A program made the translations under genes and the position numbers. Below the pieces are notes generated by a model. That model did no database searches. It saw only the letters and a list, made by a program, of their open reading frames with translations, and was not told the origin of the DNA. From Neocallimastix lanati (nom. inval.) (taxonomy: Eukaryota > Neocallimastigomycota > Neocallimastigomycetes > Neocallimastigales > Neocallimastigaceae), in contig JACVTC010000119.1 of the NCBI GenBank assembly GCA_016946835.1, forward strand, positions 105,001-169,000: 64,000 bases of DNA. The letters run 5' to 3'. Every line of letters begins with the position of its first letter. Positions within the stretch are counted from its first letter, which is position 1. Positions 46,595 to 57,833 of this stretch are shown piece by piece.

Positions 46595-46932
46595 TTTGCT
46601 GATTTTACATTGAGTGCAGTCCTTTTTGTTGTGAATACACGTGTGGTTTAAAACAAATTTTTCAATATCTTTATTATTGTTGAAGTGACCTAATCGTGCA
46701 TGCCAAAGATCATATTGCTAATATCAATATTTAAAGATTTATACATTTTAAAGGGAGTAGTGTATAATGAGAAGAGATTTTCTTTGTCGGCATAAATTTT
46801 CGCAACTGGTTTATTGTTTTTGAATAATTGAAGTATATCCTTATTTAAATATTCATCGAAATCGATAATAATGGTAAAATTATTTCTGACAAGATAATGT
46901 GTTGAAATTAAGTTATTTTTGATGTTTGGTGC

Positions 46933-48441
46933 CTAGTGGACTTTTGAGAGTTTGAAATCGAAATTTTTAATAGCACCATTATATGTTCCTACTTTTACAA
47001 TTTTGTCAGATTTTCCGTCAGGATAGGTGATAAATTTGTTGTTGACAGTTTTGGTATCATCTAAGTCTTTTTCTTCTTTTGTTAAATTTAATGAGGTACC
47101 GCTGTCAATAATCCATCTTGTTGGTTCTTTCTTTTGATTAAATGTAGGAGTATCGTTGGGAACAGCATTAACATTAATATTTCCTGAAAATCCAGTGAAA
47201 ATTTCGTCTTCGCTAGGTTCATCAGAATCTTCTAAATCTGTAGTATTTTTAATTCCTTCTATATTATTGGAGCGATAATTTTTGTTTTTTGAATTGTTTC
47301 TTGTTGTGTTGCTTCTTTCTTGGTGTCTGATGTTTTCATTTGAAGGATTTTTATTATTTCTTCTATCTTTTCTTCTAGGATTTAAAAAACATTCATCGGT
47401 AGTGTGTCCGTGTTTATGGCAAATGTGACAATATTTTTCTTTTTCTTTATCTTTATCAGAGTGATTTTTAAATTTATATGGTAATTTACCATTTCTAACT
47501 CTATTAACCGAAAGCTCTTGTGTAGTTTCGTTGCTATAGTCAATTTTCTTTATGTCTTTGTATTTTTTAATAAAAACACTAGTCAAGGCTATCCGTTCTT
47601 TTAATTCTTCAAAGGTTTTAAATTCGACTAAAAGTACTGGAGGAACTCCAAATTTAACAATTTCTTCAGCTGAAAGTAAAATTTTAGTTTCTTCGTCTAA
47701 TTTTGTTTTTTCACATCTTTTTGATTCCTTATCGTGTAGTTGAAACAAGTAATTTAATTTGTCTATATAGAGTTTTATATCGTTATTTTCGACCTCTAGT
47801 TTCTTGATTTGGTATTCAATTTGATATAATTTTGAAGGTCCAACCTGCAAAAAGTAACTTTCTAATCTTATAATCATTTCATAGGCGGTTTCACATCCTT
47901 CAATAAGTTCGGCGGTAGTTGAATCTAAGCTGCTTTCGATGATGGTTTGGGTCGCACAGTCTTCTTTGATTTCATCATCATCCATTTCTGTAATATCTAT
48001 GTCATTTTTGATGCAGTCAATAAGATCTAATGCCGTTAAGTGACGTTTGAGAGCTCTATACCATCTTGGAAAGTTTTCTGTAGTTAATTTAAAATTTTGA
48101 TAATTAAAAACCGATTTATTTGTCATATCTGACTTCTTTCTTCTCATGAGTTTTTCGTTGGCTCTGTTTAATCTTTTAATAAAATTCTTTGTGTTTCTAT
48201 CTAAGATTGAGGATTGTTTTTCGACATTTTCTTCTAAGTCATTTAAATTTTCTTCAATATGTTTTCTTTTCGACTTTAGAATAATATTTTGTTTGTTTAC
48301 ATTTTCTTCAAAGTCTTTCAAAAAATTAAAATCATCATTTTCGTAATCTTGAATTTCTTGTTCTTCACTTTCATAATTATTGTTTTGTGAAGTTGATGAT
48401 TCTTCAAATTTTCCTGAATTTTTAGATTTGTTATTTTCCAT
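46933..48441 (-). pseudogene. Copia gag-protease ORF
   Basis: 502 codons. An acidic, coiled-coil-prone N-terminus is followed by a gag region (NFPRWYRALKRHLTALDLID), a CCHC zinc knuckle CHICHKHGHTTDEC at about residue 336, and an aspartic protease active site WIIDSGTS at about residue 443. The frame ends in TAG at 46933, after LSKVH, while the following codons (APNIKNNLIS) continue the expected protease/integrase junction, so the TAG is either a lesion or a recoding stop. Confidence 0.9.
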
Positions 48442-48619
48442 TTTGGAATTTAGAATTTTAAATTTTAATTAATTTTAAAAAAAAAAATTTAAATTTTGAA
48501 ATTTTAATTTTGAAATCTAATTTCAATAATTTTTGAATTTGTAGATTTTAAATTATTTATTTAATATTTTAATTATAACAAGCTTGTTTAATTTAATTTT
48601 TGTATTTTTATAGCTAATT

Positions 48620-48640
48620 AGGTAAGTGAGACTCTTAATC
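48620..48640 (-). other. Putative primer-binding site of the copia element
   Basis: Directly inside the 5' LTR, the minus strand reads GATTAAGAGTCTCACTTACC. Position fits a primer-binding site; the matching tRNA, perhaps an internal tRNA segment as in other copia elements, was not identified. Confidence 0.4.
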
Positions 48641-48894
48641 TGTTAAGAATGTAACTGAAATCTAACAATTTCAATTATGATTATTTATTGTTAATATGGC
48701 TTTTATTTATTTATATTTAATTATATGAATATTACATAATAAAGAATATTACAGTTTAACAAAATATAATAAATAAGATTTATAATAACTATTTAATAAC
48801 TATCTAATAACTAATGTATTCATAATGTGGCTATTTGTGGCGTATTAATATTACAATGTATAATGTATAATTATAATGTAGCTAATACTTAACA
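48641..48894 (-). repeat. 5' LTR of the Ty1/copia element
   Basis: Same length as the other LTR, with no difference found on reading the two side by side. The outer flank is ATATA (48895-48899). Confidence 0.95.
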
Positions 48895-50356
48895 ATATAT
48901 ATATTATATAATTATATATAGTTGATATTATTAGTTATAGTATCTATATATGATTATTTTATATTTAGATTATTATTATATTATAATTTTTATATGTAAA
49001 TACTCCTAGTAATAACTATCCTTCGTGTAATTTATTAAACGGAGGTTAATTTGGGTTATTTTTCTATTAATAAAAAGATAATTATACAAGTAAAAACTAA
49101 TAGTACATAAAAGTCCTGTATATTATATTTCATATCACATTATAATAAATCACACTATAAATTAGTGATAATTAATCAAATGATTAATTACTGATTTATT
49201 AATTTAATTTTATTTGATTATTAACAAAATAATTTATTAATATATTTATTTTTATTTTCATTGTATATCAAATAGTTCTTGTAAATAAATAATATAAAAT
49301 AAAATAAAGTATTATATAAAAACCCAAGAGAAAATAGTGAATATCTTAGAGATAGACATTGAATAAAATTTATAATAATAAATATAAATTTCTTGCCTTT
49401 AATTGATCTAATCGTATTAGAAGTACTTGTATAATGAACATTTTCTCAGTTAAATTTCCGTATTTCTCCAAGAAGTATATTATTTTGATTAAGTATTGAT
49501 AATCTACATGATTTTTTAATCTATGAATAATGTAAAAGTATTGATATATATATATATTAGATTAGGAAGAGAATACACTTCATTGCTTTATTAAATTGCT
49601 AATTATATTTTTATGTATTGCATTTTAAAAAAATAAAAATATAATAAATTAAAAATAAAAATAAAAATATAAATTAAAAATAAAAATAAAGTCGTTTTAA
49701 AAAAATACATTATATTAATAAATAACAAAAATAAAAATTATATAATAGATTAAGTAAAATAAAAAATAATAAAAAACTAAAAATAATAATAATAATAATA
49801 ACAATAATAATAATAAAAAATTAATCATAGAGTTTAAAAAAATTTCGATGTAAGGTATACGATATATAGATATACGATATATAGATATACTATATAGTAA
49901 CATAATCAACATTTAAATATAAAATAATTAAATAAAAAAGTAACATCTTAAAATAGATAGTGTAGTATCTACTAAACTCTTCACTGAAAATACAGAAATA
50001 TTCTCATTAAGAGAAATACTCTCTATAAATTCTTTGAACTGAATTAGACTGTTAGTATTGTTGTCTGAAATATATATAATAGGACAACTAATAGTATTGT
50101 TCCTAAGCCATATCTGTACGACACCCGTATTTTTGGTACTGAAAGATTTCTTACTAAATCTCTTAAAATATAACTCAAAGAGAGCTACTGATAATTGGTA
50201 TTGTAGTAGCAAGATATTCCGCATGTACCACAATATACGGAACAGTAGACCCCTGTGAACTGTTTAAAAGTTGTTCACTTAAATGTTTCCGTTCCCTAAT
50301 ATCGAATTATAACCTAAAATTCCACCATGAAGGAATATGTAAATATATTTTTGACT
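48895..50356. other. Continuation of the 8/9 spacer between the copia element and the LINE
   Basis: From about 49100 it is homologous to 34.8-36.0 kb, including orphan fragments near 49390-49600 and 49928-50233. 48900-49090 is A+T-rich without recognised content. Confidence 0.6.
49928..50233 (-). pseudogene. Orphan coding-like fragment, second copy
   Basis: A 101-codon frame sharing LRNNTISCPIIYISD, NTNSLIQF and SVFSVKSLVDTTLSI with 35523-35789. Its N-terminal part differs because the frames diverge through indels. No family is recognised. Confidence 0.4.
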
Positions 50357-51950
50357 AATTTTTTTTTGTTTTTTTTTTTTTTTTAACGGAAGCAAACTTG
50401 TTGCATCTTTATTAATTAAATAGTTAATAAAAAACATGTGATAAAAAGAAAAAAAATAAAAGAATAAACAAAAAAAAAAAAAAAAACACAAAATAAAATA
50501 AAATAATGGTATGATGTATTCTTGATTCATTTAATTAAATAAGACTTCACAAGGGCATTATCATACTGTAGTATAATAATTATTTTTGACTTCACAATGT
50601 TAATCATAATTTTAAGATACAAAATTATGGTCTTCATTGGTTGCGCTAGCCCTGCTGGCCTGTCTTACTGTTTCTTCAGCATTGACACTCATGGCAGTAG
50701 TAGGATTCGATTTGAACTTATTGAACAAAGACCATTGCTGTCCAATAGCAATGATTTCATCTGACATTTAAATAGATCTTTCTATTCCTTTGTGTTCTTA
50801 TTAATACTTCTTCCCCCAAGAATGAAATTAAACTTTTTCACACACACTAGAATCAGCATACACATTATTTTCAATACTATTACTAACGTTACTAATAATA
50901 CTATTACTAATATTATTATAACTATTATTATTATAACTATCATTATTATAACTATTATTATTATAACTATTATTACTATAATTATTATTACTATAACTAT
51001 TATTACTATTACTATTATTACTATTACTATTATTACTATTACTATTATTACTATTACTATTATTACTATTACTATTATTACTATTACTATTATTACTACT
51101 ACTATTATTACTATTATTATTATTACTACTACTATTATTACTATTATTATTATCATTATTACTATTAACGTTTTCATTTGTTAGGTTGCCATGGTTAAAA
51201 GCATTATATAAGAATAAAATTTTATCATTGACTTTACCACGAATATAATTGAAAAATGGACAATTAATTAACCAATGCAATTAATTAACCAAAGACCAAG
51301 ATATTCATAACAAAGTTTTATATAATCTGATAATCTGATGTTTCTTCGAATCTGTTTTTGTCATAAAATTCAGCTTTAATAGAATTGATTTTCGTATATC
51401 GTTTCCAATAAAAATCCTTGATTTCTTTATCGTTACTACCTCTTTTCTCTAGTTTACGTTTAAGAGTTTTACTTTCTTTCGTCCATGTATACTTTCTAGA
51501 TTTTGAAATATTATTAACTAAATAGGAAATAATGCAATTTGAATCTTTCTATTTTTCAAAATATTTGACTTGAGATTAAGCACACTTAGCTGACAATGGA
51601 AGATTATTTAAATCTTTTAAAATAGAATATACAGTAATAAAAGATTTGGCTTTGTGTAAACCTGTAATCCATCTTAATCCTTTATTAATTAATTTCTGAG
51701 TATTATTTGTACTCTCTTTATTTGAACCAAGTAAAAGTGCAATGTAAGAGACTTTTCTAAACACTAGGAGTTAATTATAATCTTCTTAAATAGAATAAGA
51801 ATTTTTGAAAATGAAAGAAAATTACTAACAAAAAAGAGAGCTTTGGTGACTTTAATGTTAAGGAATTTAATAATAGGGTTCAACGATAAGCTTTTATCAA
51901 TGGTATATCTAAATAAGTATACATTTAGTTATTTGGATTGGATGCACGAG
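50357..51950 (-). mobile_element. 5'-truncated non-LTR (LINE) retrotransposon
   Basis: On the minus strand, broken ORF2 C-terminal sequence includes NTQKLINKGLRWITGLHKAK and NNLPLSAKCA (51576-51764), then HWLINCPFFNYIRGK (about 51235-51280), FNFILGGRS (about 50810-50840) and VRQASRASATNEDHNF (about 50625-50675). It ends in AATAAAGATGCAACAAG and a poly(A) (T-run 50361-50382 on +). The related 6/7 spacer joins the two flanks without it: TTTTTGACCAAATGAGAAAT (about 35970) against TTTTTGACTAA (50354) and GTTAATATAAGG (51950). Stops and frameshifts make it inactive. Confidence 0.75.
50915..51165 (+). repeat. TATTACTAT-type minisatellite inside the LINE
   Basis: Units of TATTACTAT and TATTATTATAAC expanded within the LINE ORF2 region, between the NCPFF and FILGG motifs. 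It produces spurious Asn/Ser and Ile/Val ORFs on both strands. Confidence 0.85.
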
Positions 51951-52721
51951 TTAATATAAGGGGATCCTTTCCACTTTTTAAAACATTGAATTATTGCCAT
52001 ATAAAAAAAAATAGATATATCTTTTTTTTTATAGCCTCAATTAACGTGAACTTTATTTTTATTTATTAATAAAAACTAGTTATAGGTAAATAGTTCCATA
52101 GACAAATTATAAATAGTGATATTTGAGATCTTATTTTTAAACCAAAAACTCTGACATTTCAACCATAATAAACAATTCTTTTCAATTGTAATTATTACAA
52201 TTATAAAAAAAATAACTTATTTTATAATATTATCGTTAATAATATAATAAATAAAAAATTATAAATAAATATCAAATTTCTAATATAATAAATACTTTCT
52301 TCGAAACAAGATCTATATTACATAAAAAAATATATAATTTATATTTATCCAAAATTTAAATACTTTATCAAAACAATTTTTTAAAATTTTAATTATAACT
52401 TTTTTTTATTTCATATTTAATTATTTATTATATCAAACATAATATATTTATATACTTTAGAATTTAGAAAATTATATATCAAATATAATATATCCAAATT
52501 CATTAAAACTTAGAGAAATAAAATTTACATTATATTACATGTATATACTAATTGAAAGTTTAATACTAATATTTTAATAATTATATTATTTCTTTCTAAA
52601 TATTTAATAATATACATTTAATTATTTAAAACAAAATTTAAAAAAATAAATTATTCAAAAATACTCTAATTCAATAATTAAAATTTATTTTATATTATTT
52701 TACTATTGATTTTCATATAAT
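51951..52721. other. 3' flank of CE4 copy 9
   Basis: Apart from the LINE tail it matches the flanks of copies 7 and 8 (for example CTGACATTTCAACCATAAT near 52150 and TTACATTATATTACATGTAT near 52530). No gene is seen. Confidence 0.6.
52022..52150 (-). mobile_element. LINE 3'-tail fragment, second copy
   Basis: Minus strand ends AATAAAGTTCACGTTAATTG, then AGGCTATA and an A-run (52022-52030). It is the counterpart of 36061-36190 in the duplicated spacer. Confidence 0.5.
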
Positions 52722-53741
52722 TTACTGATAAGCATTTAATCCAAGACATTTATCCATAGTAACTGGAGTATATCCTTTAGATAACATAATATCAATTTCA
52801 GCTCTAGCTAAGGCAACAATACTTTCTTTAGTACTACCATTGAATTGTAAGTGATTTAAGGAAATAGAACCTTGACCATTGGCTCCACTGAAAACTTGTT
52901 TAGCATAGTTAATATCTTTGTTGTTCCAATCTCCTGAATCAAGATTCCATGTGATAGCAGCAGTGTATCCAAGACTTCCAAGAGTACTCATAACATTTTG
53001 ATTTCCATTACCAGATCCATATGGTGGACGCATGAAGGCTGGTTTCTTACCAATGGCTTGAGAAATAGCTCCTTCTAATTGTGTCATTTCACTTCTAATT
53101 TGATCAGCTGAAAGTGTGGTTAAATCTTTGTGATTAAATGTGTGACTACCAACAACATGACCTTCATTATACATTCTCTTAACAATTCTAGCCCAGTTAG
53201 AATCAGCGGTATTCATGTAAAGGTTACCAACAACGAAGAAAGTAGCCTTCATATTCTTTTCCTTTAAAAGATCTAAAATAGCATCAGCAAATTGAGTTGG
53301 TCCATCATCGAAAGTCATAGCCCATTCCTTTGGATTAACACATTGTGAGTAGAACTTAAGACCACCACCTTGACCTCCTTGAGGAGCAGCTGGAGCAGCT
53401 GGAGCTGGTTGTTGAGCTGGTTGATTCCATTGATTATTATTATTATTCCATTGATTATTATTGTTGTTATTATTCCATTGATTGTTATTGTTCCATTGAT
53501 TATTATTATTCCATTGGTTATTATTATTCCATTGATTATTATTGTTGTTGTTGTTCCATTGGTTATTGTTATTCCACTGGTTATTGTTGTTCCATTGGTT
53601 GTTGTTATTCCATTGATTCCAACCGTTGTTACCACCCCAATTATTCCATTGTCTTTTTTCAACATCAACTGGAGCAGCAGTAGATGTGTTCTTGCTTGCT
53701 AAAAATAAAATAGCAATACCGGCAAAAATTAAAGATTTCAT
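52722..53741 (-). CDS. CE4 deacetylase, array copy 9
   Basis: 339 residues. The signal peptide has the MKSLIFAGIAILFLASKN form shared with copy 10, and the propeptide is APVDVEKR. There are nine Trp-ending repeat units, two with seven Asn and one with five. The linker is the longest of the group (NQPAQQPAPAAPAAP). TFDDGP begins at residue 143. A Tyr-to-Phe change gives SLNHLQFN after the last catalytic motif. Confidence 0.9.
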   Translation of the reverse strand: MKSLIFAGIAILFLASKNTSTAAPVDVEKRQWNNWGGNNGWNQWNNNNQWNNNNQWNNNNQWNNNNNNNQWNNNNQWNNNNQWNNNNQWNNNNNNNQWNNNNNQWNQPAQQPAPAAPAAPQGGQGGGLKFYSQCVNPKEWAMTFDDGPTQFADAILDLLKEKNMKATFFVVGNLYMNTADSNWARIVKRMYNEGHVVGSHTFNHKDLTTLSADQIRSEMTQLEGAISQAIGKKPAFMRPPYGSGNGNQNVMSTLGSLGYTAAITWNLDSGDWNNKDINYAKQVFSGANGQGSISLNHLQFNGSTKESIVALARAEIDIMLSKGYTPVTMDKCLGLNAYQ

Positions 53742-55888
53742 TTTTACTTAAGTTACAAATTTCTAGTTATTATATTATTTTTATAAAATATATATTAATT
53801 CTATAAAATGAATTTACAATATAAAAAAAGAAATAAAGAATAACGCAAAATATGAAAAAAAATCTACCTTTTTATATTAAAATGAAATTGCTTTATTGGT
53901 ATGAAATATGATTATATTTATTTATAATTATTTTTATTTTTTAATATAAATGTATATTACAATAAAAAAAATTTCATTTATTGGATTATATAAACTTTAA
54001 ATGACAATAGAAAGCTTAAACTTTATTTATTAATTAAATGTTAATTATTGTTTTAGGTATATATCTAATAAAAAAGATCTACATAACCAATTACTTTTCT
54101 ATTAATTAATTATTTATTATTATATTATTTCCTTAATAATATATATTAATAAGAGTATATTATTTTTAAAACAAAGAAATAAATATAAAATTTTTGTATT
54201 ATTAAAATTAAATATAACACATTATTTTTTGGCCGTTAAAATATAAATTAAATTTATATTAAAGAAATTTAGTAAAATATAAAAAATATAAATTTTTGGT
54301 TATTTTTAATTACTTTTTTTATTTGAAACAATAAAAATAATAATTATAATTGGAATTAATTAAAATGAATCATTTAAATGTGATTAATTTTTATATTATT
54401 AATTGTTATCATAAATCTAAATATATAATAAAAAATAAAAAATTTTAATAATTTATTCAATAATATAAAAATATGTATATAATTTCAAATATATATATAT
54501 TTATATTTTATATTGTATTATTAATATATTTATTTAATTTAAAAAATAAATTCTTATAATTGGATTCATAACATTTTTATACCAAAATTATCTCTTTTTA
54601 TTTTTAATTTAAAAATTATATTTTATTATTTAATCTTTAATTGCAATAAAATATTATTTTTTGATACTATAAATAAACTTTTTTTTTTTAAACATTATTA
54701 TAAATAAATAAATAAATATTTAATAATGTAAATAAATTTATATTAAACAAAAATTTATTATTTTTTTATAATTGATATAATCATAAAGATAAATTATAAT
54801 AAATAAAATTAATAAAAATTTTTATGTCAAGTTTTTATTAATATGAATTTATTAATGAGAACTACATAAAATTAGTCATGTCAATTCGGGCCTTTAGCTT
54901 CTATATACAATGGTATTAAAATAATAATAATAATAATAATAATAAATTAAATAATAAATAAATAATAAGGTTTAATGTTTAAATTTTTAATAACTTATTT
55001 TTATATATGAAAATAAGAAAATTTTAATAATTTATATTATAAAACTGTTCAATATAGCTTTTCTACTTTTCTACTATTAATTTTGTTCTTTATTTTAGTT
55101 TTATATAATATTTAATATTTTTATATAATATTAGATAATATTTTTTTCTTTTTTTTCTTTTTATTTATTTTATTTTATTTTATTTTATTTTATTTTATTT
55201 TATTTTTTTTTGAAGTTATAATCAAAATATATATGATTATTAGTAAAATCAATATTGTTCGAATGAAATATTTTTAAGATTATTTTTTCTTCTCATATTT
55301 AATTTTATATAAAAATACATAAATACAAAAATTATTCAAATATATGATGTAATTAACTTATTATATATATTATAATTTATAAAGATAATGTACTAAAATT
55401 TTTTAAATACAAAACTAATATAAGCTTTTAATTTTTTTTTTTGTGGTAGAAAAAAAAACTCTTTATTATTTCAATAAAATAAAATTTTATTAATATTAAA
55501 TATAAATATTTCACCTCAAAAAAAAAAATTATTTTTATAAATTTTTTTGGAATTAATTTTATAAACTTTTTAGGATAAATTAACCAAATTAGCATTTATG
55601 AATAAAAAAAATGTATAATATTTTTTAGGATAAATTAACCAAATTAGTATTTATGAATAAAAAAAAAAGTATTAACATTTTATATATTATATAAAAAATA
55701 TAAAAATGAATATAGAGAAAATTCAAATATATAAAATTATTAAAAATAAACTTTTATAAAAAATAAAGTTAAAATATATTATAATGAAAATATTAATAAT
55801 GTTGAAATACAAAAAGAAAAAAAAATTTATGATATTTAAATTATTAAATTTTTTTAATTAAATTTAAACTCATATAAAAAATAAATAA

Positions 55889-55925
<37 letters not shown>

Positions 55926-56825
55926 TAATAATAATGAAAATTCTAACACAAAAAAAATAAAAAAAAAAATAATAATGAAAATTCTAATACAAAAAAAAAA
56001 TAATAATAATAATAATGAAAATTCTAATACAAAAAAAATAAAAAAAAAAATAATGAAAATTCTAATACAGTTATAAAATATTCAAGGTATTATATTAGAA
56101 TAAGAAGAAAATATGGAATTTGAATAGAAAGATTTCTTATATTGTTGACAATTAAAATGAAAAGTCATCGATAAAATCTAAAGATTTACATCTACATAGA
56201 GAAAAGGTAGAACATTTAAATAAATCCGCAGTCTTTGTCTTATTTTACAAATGTATAAATAAATTAATTAAAAATTAGCCGAAAATATTATAAACCTAAA
56301 TAAAAACATTTCATTTTTGAAGAGAAAAAATTATAGAAAAAATTCATATATTTATATTCATTAATACATTTTCTTTATTTATATTTTGTAACATATCCTT
56401 TCATTAATCAATTTTATTATTTTTGCTATTATATATCAAATATAATGCATTCATATATATTAGAACTTATAGACTAAAGTTTTTATATTTATATTTCTTA
56501 TTTAAAATTTTGTACATTATATATCAAATATAATGAATTTAACTTTTTAGAATTATTAGATCAATATTTTACAAATTTACAAAATTTGTTAATTTATAAT
56601 TACATAACAATTAAATAATACATAAAAATTCAAAACAATTTTTAATTATTCTTTTTTTTTTTTTTTTTAATAAATTTAATTATATAACATTTTTAATTTT
56701 AATAGTTTAAAATGGAACAAAACAAATTAAACAAAATTTTCAATATTTTCCATTTTAAAAAAGTAAAAAAAATTATTTATTATAAAAAATTAATCTAAAT
56801 TATTCTAATTTAAATAATTTATAAT
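53742..56825. other. Spacer between CE4 copies 9 and 10
   Basis: More diverged than the other spacers. Contains (ATTTT)n at about 55160-55205, (AAT)n tracts at 54920-54945 and 55890-55935, a duplicated TTTTTTAGGATAAATTAACCA stretch (about 55570 and 55621), and a tandem repeat with AATGAAAATTCTAATACAAA units (about 55934-56070). No gene is seen. Confidence 0.6.
53866..54250 (-). promoter_or_regulatory. Conserved upstream block of CE4 copy 9
   Basis: ACCTTTTTATATTAAAA (about 53866-53882), CTACATAACCAATTACTTTT (54080-54099) and TTTTGGCCGTTAAAATATAA (about 54227-54246). The last combines features of the group-A (CGTTAAAA) and group-B (GCCGTT) forms. Confidence 0.5.
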
Positions 56826-57833
56826 TTACTGATAAGCATTTAATCCAAGACATTTATCCATAGTAACTGGAGTATATCCTTTAGATAACATAATATCAAT
56901 TTCAGCTCTAGCTAAGGCAACAATACTTTCTTTAGTACTACCATTGTATTGTAAGTGATTTAAGGAAATAGAACCTTGACCATTGGCTCCACTGAAAACT
57001 TGTTTAGCATAGTTAATATCTTTGTTGTTCCAATCTCCTGAATCAAGATTCCATGTAATAGCAGCAGTGTATCCAAGACTTCCAAGAGTACTCATAACAT
57101 TTTGATTTCCATTACCAGATCCATATGGTGGACGCATGAAGGCTGGTTTCTTACCAATGGCTTGAGAGATAGCTCCTTCTAATTGTGTCATTTCACTTCT
57201 AATTTGATCAGCTGAAAGTGTGGTTAAATCTTTGTGATTAAATGTGTGACTACCAACAACATGGCCTTCATTATACATTCTCTTAACAATTCTAGCCCAG
57301 TTTGAATCAGCGGTATTCATGTAAAGGTTACCAACAACGAAGAAAGTAGCTTTCATATTCTTTTCCTTTAAAAGATCTAAAATAGCATCAGCAAATTGAG
57401 TTGGTCCATCATCAAAAGTCATAGCCCATTCCTTTGGATTAACACATTGTGAGTAGAACTTAAGGCCACCACCTTGACCTCCTTGTGGAGCAGCTGGAGC
57501 AGCTTGATCTGGTTGATTCCATTGATTATTATTATTATTCCATTGATTATTATTGTTGTTATTATTCCATTGATTGTTGTTGTTCCATTGATTATTATTA
57601 TTCCATTGATTATTATTATTGTTGTTGTTCCATTGGTTATTGTTGTTCCATTGATTGTTGTTATTCCACTGGTTATTGTTGTTCCATTGGTTGTTGTTAT
57701 TCCATTGGTTCCAACCGTTGTTACCACCCCAATTATTCCATTGTCTTTTTTCAACTTCAACTGGAGCAGCAGTAGATGTGTTTTTACTTGCTAAGAATAA
57801 AACAGCTATACCGGCAAAAATTAAAGATTTCAT
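56826..57833 (-). CDS. CE4 deacetylase, array copy 10
   Basis: 335 residues from MKSLIF. An in-frame ATG six codons upstream (57851) is less likely because it precedes the signal peptide. Propeptide APVEVEKR. Nine Trp-ending repeat units, and linker NQPDQAAPAAP with an Asp not found elsewhere. NodB motifs are intact. It is the most upstream gene of the array in transcriptional direction, and its spacer is the least like the others. Confidence 0.9.
   Translation of the reverse strand: MKSLIFAGIAVLFLASKNTSTAAPVEVEKRQWNNWGGNNGWNQWNNNNQWNNNNQWNNNNQWNNNNQWNNNNNNNQWNNNNQWNNNNQWNNNNNNNQWNNNNNQWNQPDQAAPAAPQGGQGGGLKFYSQCVNPKEWAMTFDDGPTQFADAILDLLKEKNMKATFFVVGNLYMNTADSNWARIVKRMYNEGHVVGSHTFNHKDLTTLSADQIRSEMTQLEGAISQAIGKKPAFMRPPYGSGNGNQNVMSTLGSLGYTAAITWNLDSGDWNNKDINYAKQVFSGANGQGSISLNHLQYNGSTKESIVALARAEIDIMLSKGYTPVTMDKCLGLNAYQ

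Larger units (their letters stand above)
43437..48894 (-). mobile_element. Full-length Ty1/copia LTR retrotransposon, ORFs broken
   Basis: 5458 bp bounded by 254-bp LTRs (43437-43690 and 48641-48894) that I read as identical, with ATATA on both sides as target-site duplication. On the minus strand the order is 5' LTR, leader, gag-protease, integrase, reverse transcriptase, RNase H, polypurine tract, 3' LTR. Integrase before RT is the copia order. The element inserted in the spacer between CE4 copies 8 and 9. Three coding lesions are visible: a TAG at 46933-46935 and frameshifts near 46720 and near 44230. Confidence 0.95.

Noticed and set aside
53315-53668. Frame-shifted minus-strand Ile/Asn/Gly-Thr ORF as a separate small protein
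   Set aside because: Shadow frame of copy 9 repeat; no independent conservation expected beyond that of the CE4 frame.
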